The notes under the pieces: model-generated
Seen by the model: only the letters and a program-made list of their open reading frames with translations
Databases searched by the model: none
What the model was told of the DNA's origin: nothing
Part shown: positions 55,234 to 64,000 of the stretch, one piece after another
Numbering within the stretch: position 1 is the stretch's first letter
Layout: every line of letters begins with the position of its first letter
NCBI RefSeq assembly: GCF_009017415.1
Contig: NC_092409.1
Span: 62,001-126,000 of the forward strand
Direction: 5' to 3'
Length of the DNA: 64,000 nucleotides
Source of the DNA: Aspergillus flavus
Taxonomy: Eukaryota; Ascomycota; Eurotiomycetes; Eurotiales; Aspergillaceae
Made by a program: the position numbers and the translations under genes

Positions 55234-57763
55234 AGCGCTAGCTCATCTGCAGGTATATACAGGTGATGGTAACAAATGTCGTATGATATGGGAGGGACAG
55301 TAGTGATTGCTGTAGTGCCCTGCACTGATTTTGTACATACGATTGGCTACTCTGTGAAGATGCCTGTCGGGGAAAGGATATATACATTTGTTGTACCCCT
55401 GGCTTCTTCCCAAGAGTTGTATATAGCAACGAACGAGAGGCTTTGAATATCCATTGAGGAATTATTTCCTGTCACAGTCAAATACTACATACCGATGACC
55501 ACAGATAAACCGTTGATCGCCAAAACAACTAGTGTTCTCTTCACAACTTCCTACAGACTCAGAGTCCCTCCGCAGGCAGATCAGGTTTACATCCGGTCAC
55601 ATGAGCGGTTGAAAGCCCAGAGTATATCTTCGGCCACACGGAAGACACTAAAGTAGTAACCACCTTACGGGGTAAGCGGCGACTTCTCTGCCTGGAACCG
55701 GTGCTGGTTCGGCCCGTTGGTGCTGTATGCTCGCTAATGACGATTCATAGATAGTCTATATAGCCCCCAAACCAAGGTGCTAGTTACCCTTGCTTGTTTT
55801 TTTTCTTTGTTGACATGTTAGCTATTGACTTAGGTTGACGTCCTTAAAGCCAGCGATCTGCTAAGGATTTGTCTAAGGTAAGTCCATTATCTTGTCGATT
55901 GAGATATAGCTTACTATTGACACTGTCAGTATGAGAAAGATGTCCTACGGATCTCGATTAGCCGGGATAGTCGTATTGTCCTTCCAAGAATTCCTCAAAT
56001 CGCGACTCTAGCTTAATCGTCGGCACCAGCCTCGAAGGTTGGAAAGCAATGTCGTTGGAAGTCATCGTGTTCAATTATTCTTTTGCATCGGAAACTAACT
56101 ATTCTTGCCCTGCCTTCGACTCTAGGCAATATGTGATGTGTTGCTCAAGTTTGTGATTCTTGGCAACTGCCGTTAGATAAGTTGATTCTTACTCGAACCC
56201 CCAAACTACAGGAAGATATATAGGTTCACTTTATTACTAGAGAAAGCTTCACCATGCTAATCTACAATTTTGGTGAGAAACGCTGAACCGAGGGTAATGC
56301 ACGTGCATCGTTCTTTTCCCCAGCGGAAGTCCTTGCGGTATGCATGAACTGCTATTAGAAGTTTAGATATCGATTCTGAAGCTATGAGCCTTAAAGCCGA
56401 TCACTGGCATCTCGCAACGGCGCCATATTCTTGCCGTTTTCTTCCTTAAGTTCCCCTTGAGATATGTGAGATAATCCGACCAATCCGGAAAGGGTTTCTT
56501 GTCCTTCTTTGACGCCAATGAACGGCCTTCTATACCGATACCCGGCCCGGCTTAAGCCCATCTCCACCCCCGCAGCGACCGGTGCACGGTCCGCGCTCGA
56601 TCATCGACAGCATTCTGCAGCTTGATAAGAATGCATGATAAGCGACCGGAGGTGTGGGCCCGCTAGAAGCCCTGGGGGCGGATAGAATGGCTCTCAATGC
56701 CAGCACAGACCTGGAAGACAATTCCTAATCAGGGCATCCCTTCCCCGTGAGGGTCAGCTGATCCTCAGCCACATATTGAATCTTTGCCCTTTTGAATATC
56801 TTCCTGGCACTATCGCTTCAATAGAATAAAAATAATTCTGATCTTTTCATTTCTCATATTCCCTTGATCCATCATTACTGCAATTGTCAAAAGGAGGGGC
56901 AAACCTGAAAAAGAAGTACGATCCATCATTGTCAACATGGTCACGTACATGCGCCTAGCATTCCATCTTGACCTATTTTTGCTGCATTTTTCAAGAATGT
57001 CCAAGTCCTGTCCAGTACCTAATCAATGACCTCATAATTGAAATGTCCATGTATCAGTTTCAAATATCCTTCTTTTATAAACTAAGACTTTTTCCACGTT
57101 CGCATGAACATAACGATTGGATTAAAGCAATTTAACCTAGTTGGGACCCAGATAATCAATCTTTACACTAACCAAATCCGCTAGCTCTGTTTCACGAATT
57201 GTTCCAAAGGGCATTGGCTTACTGCATTATTTATTCCTGGAGCATTCTCTGGGAGCTTCTTTCGTAGGAGTCGTCGGATGATGATAGGTAACATCACGAA
57301 GGCTTAATGCTTTGCTACTCTGGTTATGTTTGGTTCAATTAACATATGTTATACTACAATATCTCGCATGGAGTGAGAATCCTGAGAATGGCTTTCGCAA
57401 ACGGACGCTGCTTATATATATAGAAGGAACAGTCCGAACAGACGGAGTAAACACTCTGTATAACTCTCATGGGGCTTGACTGTAGTCTTTTACTATGGCT
57501 ATTGGAGCAGATATAAACTCAGATACACCATGAATAAGGGTGTACAATAAAAGTATACTCTCAGCATGGTTCATTTTAATTTGCACCCAGAAGCGTTGTA
57601 CCGAATGGCAACTGATGCCTGAGGCCTCAATAACAACCTCACGTGGCGGGCAAGTGACCATGCCAAAGAAGGAATGGCGCCAACCATGGCCTCGATCGTC
57701 ATTTTGATCCGATATGATTATCATCCACTACCGCCAGAAAGTTTTTCCCAGGAACTGAAGACT
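55234..57763. other. long intergenic region
   Basis: About 2.5 kb without a recognised gene. It holds a GCACGGTCCG 10-mer at 56584-56593 identical to one arm of the palindrome at 62279. The promoter of the Zn2Cys6 gene at 57.8 kb lies at its end, with a TATATATATAG run near 57414-57422. Confidence 0.45.
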
Positions 57764-60270
57764 ATGAGTGCCCCGAATGATAATTACACGATACACAAAG
57801 TCTCTTTGAAACGTACACGCCAGGCCTGTGGACCTTGTCGGTACGTACAATCTCAATTGGCGGAAGGGCGCACAATCATCCCCGCCTCTTCATAGACCAA
57901 TTGAAAACAAGTTTTGAGGGTGGCGTGAAATAGAATGTTGACGGTTTGATACATTGTAGTCGGAAGAAGGCGCGCTGCCCAGGCGAGAAGCCGACATGCT
58001 CGCTCTGCCAAAGGCTCGGCCAGCGCTGCTCATACGGGCCGCAGGCTGCCCCGAGTCGTGCTGCCACCACTAGAGCTTCTCCTGCCAATGGGCAGGAACG
58101 CGTTTTGGGAGAGGCCGGAGATGTAGGTGCCGCCATGACCTGGTGAATTCTTTGCAATTTTTGTGTGTTTCTTGGGTTGACAGTTTTATGCGCGATCGAC
58201 CAGGCGAACCTGTCGAGCGCGCAACGCTTCGAGCGCATCGAGGACAGGTTGGACAAAATGGCTGGCATCCTTCAGTATGTGCACCATATGGTTTTCCATT
58301 TTGGGCTCCGAAAGCCAATTCCATCTAACGTTTCTCCACGCTTTCTCTCAGGGAATGCTTGTTGAAGAACAATCCATTGACTGGATTTGCGAGCGGGAAC
58401 TCACATCCCTCCCACGGCTATGGGCATCGCAGCATGCCCAATTCTCCAGTAGCATTCGGTTTCCAAAATGGGGAACGTCATTATTCTTTGGGGTACGTAT
58501 TTTCTCTTCCTATGCTAAGACGTTGGAATAACACTGATTAGCTCCTCACTCCCATGTGATTTTGTTAAATCCGAAGTAGAGATATATCTCGCCCATTTCC
58601 ACGACCAGCCTTATTGTGTTTTTCCCAAGGACTGGCTCTTGAGTCGAGATATATCATTGCCCCCGGAAGTCGCATTCCCATTAGTGGCTCTTACGTCTCG
58701 GATCTCACGCCGCTCGCCAGGACCCACTGGAAGCGAGGTGCCTCCCACCAAGTACTATGCCAACAAGGCCTGGGATATCCTGTCACACCAGTACAAGAGC
58801 GGTAAACTGGGTCTTTCATTTTTACAGGGAACATTTCTCATGGCTCAGGTGGACTTCGCCAACGGCCAATCCCATCGAGGGTATTCCTCTGTTGCACTGG
58901 GTCTCCGGACAATCCAATCCGCCGGTCTAAACAAAGATAAGTATACGTCCTCGCTCACTGACTCGGAGGCGGAAGAAAGAAGGCGTATTACCTGGTCCTT
59001 TTTCATGCTGGACCGCAGTTACAACGCGTCTCGAGACTATTCACTCTGTCTTGCGGACAAACACTTTACCCTTCTTTTTCCAGCACCGGATACGCCAGCC
59101 TCGCTCTCTGGCGAGGAATCACTAGCTCGTGGAACATTACACGATGGACCCGAAAAGCAAGGAGAAAAGCTTGACCATGGCATCTTGGCCTGTCTTCTTC
59201 GACTGTACTCAATTTGGGGTAAAACCACGGACTATGTATTTGAACCCTTCGATAAGGATGCGCTACCCCCCTGGCGATCAGGATCATCGGTGGCCGGTCT
59301 GGAATCCGACTGGATGCAGTTTGAGACTCATTTCGCAGATACACATCGGTATCGCAATGTCGACTTCCGACGACGTGCTCGTGAAGAACCACATTGTCGC
59401 TCATACCTGTGCACCTGGCTGTGTGTCCAATTTTTATTCCATTCCGTTCAATGTCTGCTGCACCATCCATTCGTAAACATGGTTAAACTTCGCCACATCG
59501 ACGGGAACATACCCGCAACCTTCCTGCAGAAGTCCTACGAGAGCTCCCTTATTCATTCGCGGTGGATTGCGCGGTTCATCCGAGAAATGGACGAGGTTGA
59601 CATCCGACTATATGATCCATTTATTGGTTATCTCTGTGCAATTGCCGCCACCATTCAGCTCGAGAATACGTCCAGCAAAAACCCACACATCGCCCAGCTG
59701 GGTAACAGCGATTTCCGAACGTTGGTCGATTACATGACAGAGCTGTCAACGCATTGGGAAAACATGGGTGTCTTAGTATGTTACGTCCGAGCCGATTTGT
59801 GATGTCTGCTAATGGTACTTCTGCAGGTCAACCGGGTCAATAAACTGGCTGCGAGACAGAAAAACTACAAGTCGCTATATTATAGCCAGGACACCTTCTC
59901 CGGGGAGTTGACGCGCATGCCCACCCCGTCCACTATACCAAGAATGTCGGAGGCGGACGAAGCGCTGATGTGGAATATTCTCGACTTTAGTTCGTCGTTT
60001 ACCCCTGCTGAGATCGGACAACTCGGGGACTTGGTCCCGTCACCTTATCAGCGGATGGAAACTACCAGTCCGAATTTCCCAGTTGCAACTGGGCAAACCA
60101 CCGAGCAAGGGCTAGAGTCCCTCAGCGGGCGGATTCCGGGGCCGATAGGCGCCGATCCTATATCAGAGTGGCCCTTTTCAGACAGACCTGGTAACGGTGG
60201 ATTCGACGCGGCACTTCCCGACCTGCCGGACTGGATGATGTTCGGGGACTACGTCGCGGAGCAGCTATGA
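57764..60270 (+). CDS. Zn2Cys6 transcription factor (related to the one at 48-50 kb)
   Basis: Six exons (57764-57840, 57960-58122, 58204-58274, 58352-58492, 58542-59775, 59827-60270) give 709 residues in one phase. An in-frame ATG at 57674 would add 30 residues. The zinc cluster forms across the first splice: CGPCRRKKARC then CSLCQRLGQRC, cysteines at 22, 25, 32, 39, 42 and 49. A short coiled coil (RFERIEDRLDKMAGIL) follows. The fungal-specific domain includes FHDQPYCVF, RRRITWSFFMLDRSYNA and DPFIGYLCAIAATIQL. The third intron boundary (58123-58203) is the least certain. Sequence likeness and position on the other side of the Rieske/permease genes suggest a shared regulatory system with the factor at 48-50 kb. 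Confidence 0.87.
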
Positions 60271-60591
60271 AGCTCTTGCAGACAAGGAAATGATGGACAC
60301 CAGATACCATGATCACGATCGAACATTTGAATGACTTATGATGAACCCTGCACGGTCGGAACAGTAAAGAAAAGGAAATCATTTAAGAATGTATATACAT
60401 GCTCGTTCGGTAAAAACAAAAGCGTACATTTCTAGCAGTCTAATGTCGTTGCAGCCTGCGATAGCACGCATTCTGAAGAAAAAACAACTCTCGTCAAGTC
60501 AAAGTAATGAATATCGTCTCACGTTACAAACAGCAGTCTGCAGTTCAGCGGGTATATGTGTTTCCAGGAAAAAAAAAATCAGCGTGTCGCT
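60271..60591. other. intergenic region between convergent genes
   Basis: About 320 bases between two facing stops. An A-run lies at 60570-60578. Confidence 0.5.
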
Positions 60592-61990
60592 TTAAATCTT
60601 GCTCTGCCTTGTCGAAGCAGCTGTCAAAGCGCCGGCAAATCTCTCACGTTCCTGAGGAGTCAACTCTCTCCTCTCAGGGCCTCCACGACTTCCATCTCCC
60701 TTGAATACATCGCCCTGGAACCGCTCTTTGTACTCGGTGGGAAACTTCCATTTTTGCAACAGGTCTTGCGAAAGGTTCTTTTCGAAGCATCCGACGACGT
60801 ACTTGCCGATTACGGGTAAGAATTTGAATGCACTGTCACGAGGATTAGTCAGGATATCAGACCTGTTTTTAGATCCTGGATACTTACTGTCCGCTACCAC
60901 CGGTGGCAATGAACATGTTCTTGTGTTGCGGGTGATAATCCAGGATGAAATCCCCGGTCGGGGTATCGTTGTACCAGCAGAGCGCGACCCGCTCCCAGCC
61001 CTTGGGCTCCAGGTCTGGAAAGAGATCCTTCATACCGAGGTTGAGACGCTCGACGGCCTCCTCTGGGATGAAGTTCGCGCGGGCCGACGGCGGGGCAGCT
61101 GGGGGCGCAGAAATGCCGTTTTGCGAGTGGGTGTAGCCATAGCTGTGGACGGCGACCTTCAAGATATTGGTTCCGTCATGGGGAGGGAAGCAGAAAAATC
61201 CGGTGGAGAGGTTGAAGTAGACAGGCATGTTCCTCAACCGGATCATCTCCTCGGGGGTGAGGCGCATATATCCGACAATCTGAGCAGCCGCGACCATGGA
61301 GTTCCAGGATGGAACGAGACTGGCGGTCCAGGCACCGGTGGCGACGATGAACTTGTCACCTGTGATACGGTTACCACTGCTCGTGCGGACAGCTTCGATG
61401 GTACCGTCTGCCCTCTTCTCAAAGTCGGTGACTTGGCCATCGGGGCCAGTGATGAACGACACGCCCGCTGCGATACACCGAGCTGCCACACGAGCCGAGG
61501 CAAGACCTGCATCTGCCCATCCGCCCGAGTTGTTGAAGAAGGCGTAGAAGCCCGGGTTGCCCAGAGGGCCGGTAAACTCAGGGAATTCCCGCTTGCAGTC
61601 TTCCACCGTGGGCACTGAGTGCCAGGGCTCGCCCATCTTGGTCAGAATCTCTCTGGTTTTGCGACTGTATTCCTCGGCGGCGGGCTGCACAGGTTGTCCG
61701 GGAGTCTCCTTCTGAGTAACCCAGAGACAACCGGATTGATGGAAGGCTTCCTTATACGCGGGTGTCTTCCAGAGGTCGAAAGCCTCCTTACCCATGCGAG
61801 CGTAGACCTCATCTCCGTAATCGAATCGAATGACGCGGGAAATGTCGTTACTGGAACCATCGGGAACAGGGGGCATGGCTCGGTCGAGGACGGTCACAAA
61901 GCGATAACCCTTCTCCTTCAATGTCAGGGCGGTTCCCAGGCCAAAGATGCCCGCCCCGATAATGATAATACGTTCGTTCTTCGCTGCCAT
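60592..61990 (-). CDS. FAD-dependent oxidoreductase, sarcosine/L-pipecolate-oxidase-like
   Basis: Exons 61990-60888 and 60832-60592 (55-bp intron) join in phase to 447 residues. The FAD-binding motif IIIIGAGIFGLGTALTL is near residues 8-24. DGSSNDISRVIRFDYGD follows, typical of monomeric sarcosine oxidase and relatives. Cys338 in ALCWYNDTPTGDF is placed like the cysteine that holds FAD covalently in this family. ATGGSGHAFKFLP is formed across the splice. The C-terminus SKI resembles a peroxisomal PTS1 signal, as expected for an H2O2-forming oxidase. Likely substrates are sarcosine, other N-methyl amino acids or pipecolate. The upstream DNA holds two strong palindromes and a TATAAAAG box about 95 bases before the ATG. 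Confidence 0.88.
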
Positions 61991-62081
61991 TGCGTGTGTT
62001 GGTGTTAGGAAATTGCTATCTGATCACAAGTCCGGATCAGAGTGTCTGGTTTGGATATCATGAGAGACCTTGATTCAATTC

Positions 62082-62089
62082 CTTTTATA
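62082..62089 (-). promoter_or_regulatory. TATA box of the FAD oxidase gene
   Basis: CTATAAAAGG on the minus strand, about 95 bases before the ATG at 61990. Confidence 0.55.
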
Positions 62090-62120
62090 GGATTTGGCTC
62101 CCTCAGACTCCGCATCATGT

Positions 62121-62148
62121 TTCCGCCCAGCACGGACCGTGGGCGGAA
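62121..62148. promoter_or_regulatory. inverted repeat around a CGGACCG core
   Basis: TTCCGCCCA and TGGGCGGAA are a perfect 9-bp inverted repeat separated by GCACGGACCG. The spacer itself has CGG-A-CCG, the kind of inverted CGG pair bound by Zn2Cys6 proteins. It lies about 130-160 bases upstream of the FAD oxidase start. Confidence 0.65.
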
Positions 62149-62278
62149 GATAGTGAGGGGCAGGTGCCGGATCCGTCCCTGGATCAAAGATCGGATCATA
62201 AAGTTAGTAACTGAGGAGCCACCGAAAGCCAAGAAAATTGGCCACTGCCGAGCTTTGACGCTGGTCTACTGGAGATAT

Positions 62279-62302
62279 GCACGGTCCGTATGCGGACCGT
62301 GC
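62279..62302. promoter_or_regulatory. perfect 10-bp palindrome with two CGG-N-CCG sites
   Basis: GCACGGTCCG, TATG, CGGACCGTGC: perfect 10-bp arms with a 4-base spacer. Each arm holds a CGG-N-CCG element, the same core as at 62133. It lies about 290-310 bases upstream of the FAD oxidase start. Confidence 0.7.
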
Positions 62303-62773
62303 CACTTGGACCTGCTTCTATCGCACCCTCTGGGAAAGAGATCCGCTTGTCCAACTCAGGCAAAAGTATCGGAGAGTACAGTCCAGTGGGACCCGACTGT
62401 GGATGCCTCCAAAACATACACACTCAACATCCTTGAAGATACACTGAGAGGGTTGGGATCACGTGGTGCATAGCGAGAACTATGCTGTGAGCTTAGTCAT
62501 CTATACGACATAATTTCTGTATACATTGGTTGAACCTGTTTAAGAAGTTCCATCTCATGTTAACCCTCGCGATAGTTCGTTCATTGTCTCCTACTGAAGA
62601 GGAATACTATACGAAGGCTTTCAAATGCGAGCATAGATCATCATGGTTACATCGCTCTACGGCACATACTGTTCCCTCTGATTCTTCTTCCCTGTCTGTT
62701 CTTCTTTGTGAATAGTTGGGTTGGGTATTGGACATGAAATGCATCGGGGAGGAAAGTAGGATGAAGTGATATC
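62303..62773. other. intergenic region
   Basis: About 470 bases between the palindrome and the nitroreductase relic. Only short frames. Confidence 0.4.
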
Positions 62774-63097
62774 AGCTGTCAACTGCTGAACCTGCCGCCG
62801 TTGACATCTGGTGTGATTGGGCTGGCCATTGGGTATCCGGATACGGAGGATCGGTTCTCCGGTAAGCGCGTTTGCGGATGCAGGAGATTGTTTATATGGA
62901 GCGACTGAGAGAGGAGGGGCAGAAGGAGAATGCTGCGCCTTACGATCAGTCGCTTAGGACATTTTATGAGGATGAGTTGAAATTTGGACGGAAGGGCTGG
63001 GGGAAGTTCGTGGCGGGGCAAGGTTGCGCCGCATGAGCAGGATGAAATGGAGAGAATTCGCAAGGCTATAGAGGGGCAAGGCTTTAAGCTTGAATAG
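62774..63097 (+). pseudogene. nitroreductase (NfsA/FRP-like) C-terminal relic
   Basis: Three successive plus-strand frames line up with the C-terminal part of NfsA/FRP-type flavin nitroreductases. These are GVIGLAIGYPDTEDRFSGKR (about 62812-62870), then MERLREEGQKENAAPYDQSL and FYEDELKFGRKGWGKF (about 62898-63010), then APHEQDEMERIRKAIEGQG ending at a TAG at 63097. The family pattern is GL-x-x-GYP, a basic/acidic linker, YD-x-x-L-x-x-Y and a final helix. Two frame changes and no upstream FMN-binding half show that it is a dead fragment. Similarity was judged by eye. Confidence 0.5.
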
Positions 63098-63348
63098 ATG
63101 CTCTGCGTACTTATCTATGTTGTTTGAATTAGAGAGTAAACTACATAGATCCCATTGGCATACCTTAGTCTTGAACTCATCATACACCTTTGCGGTGGGC
63201 TGCACTGCGGTGTAGGGCTTGCGTTTGGTCATCAAGGGCATTATAGACAGCTATTCTCGCTTCACGTTGGCAGAGCACAGGGCACAAAGGTTGATGACAT
63301 ACTTGCAATCACAGTGGAAACTATACGTATACGTCTTAAGGCAACCTA

Positions 63349-64000
63349 TTACCGTCTCTCTGCAATAGCCAATAAGTGGTCCGCGTTGCCTAATAAGGCT
63401 TCATCCTCAGCACACTGCATCACGACATCCACCCAATGCTCATACACCTCCGGTGATACATCACCCAGCTTCCCAGCTAATCCTCCGCCGAGAAAACCTT
63501 CGCAAGCTACAATCCGGGACAAAGCAAGCCCGACACTATCATGAGCCCTCAACAGCCCATCAACCTTCCTGATCAATCCCCTTATACCCTCCGCATTGGT
63601 GTGGTACGATGCCATGAAGGGATTTCGTGTGTACCTCCCTGAAGCAAGGTACTCGCGATAAAAATCATCAAACTCTGTCGCGAGACGAGATGGATCCCGT
63701 TGGGCGATATCCCTCAAATGCGCGTATTGAGTAACGAATGCGACTGCGAGAATTCCGTGGGCACGAAGCATAAAAGCGCAAGCACAGAGGACGTCTGTAC
63801 GTTCGGATTCTTCTAGAAGGTGATACATTGGACCCTGACAGAGGACCAGATCATATGTAGATGTTGTGAAGACGCTTCGTGGATCCTCTTCCTTGGGACA
63901 TACCTGAATGGTTCGTGCATCGGCTTCGACGATGGCGTCGAGAGTTACACCAGATTCTGCGGCGAAGGATTTAGCTAGCTCAAGCTCCGATCTGGAGATA
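63349..64000 (-). CDS. SAM-dependent methyltransferase, 3' part (gene runs off the window)
   Basis: The frame is open from the window edge at 64000 to a stop at 63349, giving 217 codons of the C-terminal part. It reads DAIVEADARTI, YDLVLCQGPMYHLLE (the class I methyltransferase motif 4 region) and LRAHGILAVAFVTQYAHLRD, matching small UbiE-like methyltransferases with an H-LLE signature. The SAM-binding glycine loop lies outside the window. The C-terminal half is mainly helical. The substrate is unknown. An ATG inside the frame at 63828 cuts off the motif region and is not the true start. Confidence 0.8.
   Translation of the reverse strand, partial: ISRSELELAKSFAAESGVTLDAIVEADARTIQVCPKEEDPRSVFTTSTYDLVLCQGPMYHLLEESERTDVLCACAFMLRAHGILAVAFVTQYAHLRDIAQRDPSRLATEFDDFYREYLASGRYTRNPFMASYHTNAEGIRGLIRKVDGLLRAHDSVGLALSRIVACEGFLGGGLAGKLGDVSPEVYEHWVDVVMQCAEDEALLGNADHLLAIAERR

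Noticed and set aside
60701..61618. Plus-strand 305-codon open frame
   Set aside because: It lies opposite the conserved FAD oxidase, has no family features and results from third-position GC bias.

Overview
The window is nuclear DNA of a filamentous ascomycete, most likely a Eurotiomycete of the Aspergillus/Penicillium type. Most genes carry short introns (about 45-120 bp) with GT..AG ends and CTAAC/CTGAC-like branch sites. There are three Zn2Cys6 regulators, a DUF3425 bZIP, a fungal hybrid histidine kinase, a BYS1 protein and several small secreted cysteine-rich proteins. Many gene models below were rebuilt by hand by joining open frames across introns, and each join was checked for reading phase.

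Layout. 1-3.6 kb: the 3' end of an Mpv17-like gene, a DUF1593 nucleoside-hydrolase-like secreted protein and a ketopantoate-reductase-like protein. 4.1-6.0 kb: a gene graveyard with decayed C-4 sterol methyl oxidase (ERG25-like), coiled-coil protein and MFS transporter. 6.4-11 kb: a YrdC-domain protein, an HSL-type alpha/beta hydrolase and a decayed carboxylesterase. 12.2-20.5 kb: a loose island of small secreted proteins (two cysteine-rich, one saposin-B, one GPI-anchored cysteine-rich) surrounding an intact bacterial-type MurB gene, which is very unexpected in a fungus. 20.8-33.3 kb: bZIP/DUF3425 factor, five-exon SDR, hybrid histidine kinase, BYS1 protein and F-box protein. 34.5-45.8 kb: small basic protein, cupin, class III aminotransferase (with a decayed partial copy of its 3' end beside it), MFS transporter, Zn2Cys6 factor and a family 2 glycosyltransferase. 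47.7-62 kb: two related Zn2Cys6 factors flanking a Rieske oxygenase, an amino-acid/amine permease and a sarcosine-oxidase-like flavoenzyme. 62.8-64 kb: a nitroreductase relic and the 3' part of a SAM methyltransferase.

How the genes may work together. The 47.7-62 kb block reads as a catabolic cluster for N-methylated amines or amino acids. The permease imports, the Rieske enzyme demethylates or hydroxylates, and the flavin oxidase (with a peroxisomal-type C-terminus) finishes the oxidation. Two related regulators flank these genes, and strong CGG-N-CCG palindromes lie upstream of the oxidase. The aminotransferase, MFS transporter and tail-to-tail Zn2Cys6 factor at 37-43 kb look like a second small pathway unit. 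Substrates in both cases are inference.

Scattered AT-rich tracts, frameshifted relics and a diverged direct repeat suggest an accessory, fast-decaying region, compatible with RIP-like mutation. No rRNA, tRNA or CRISPR was recognised.
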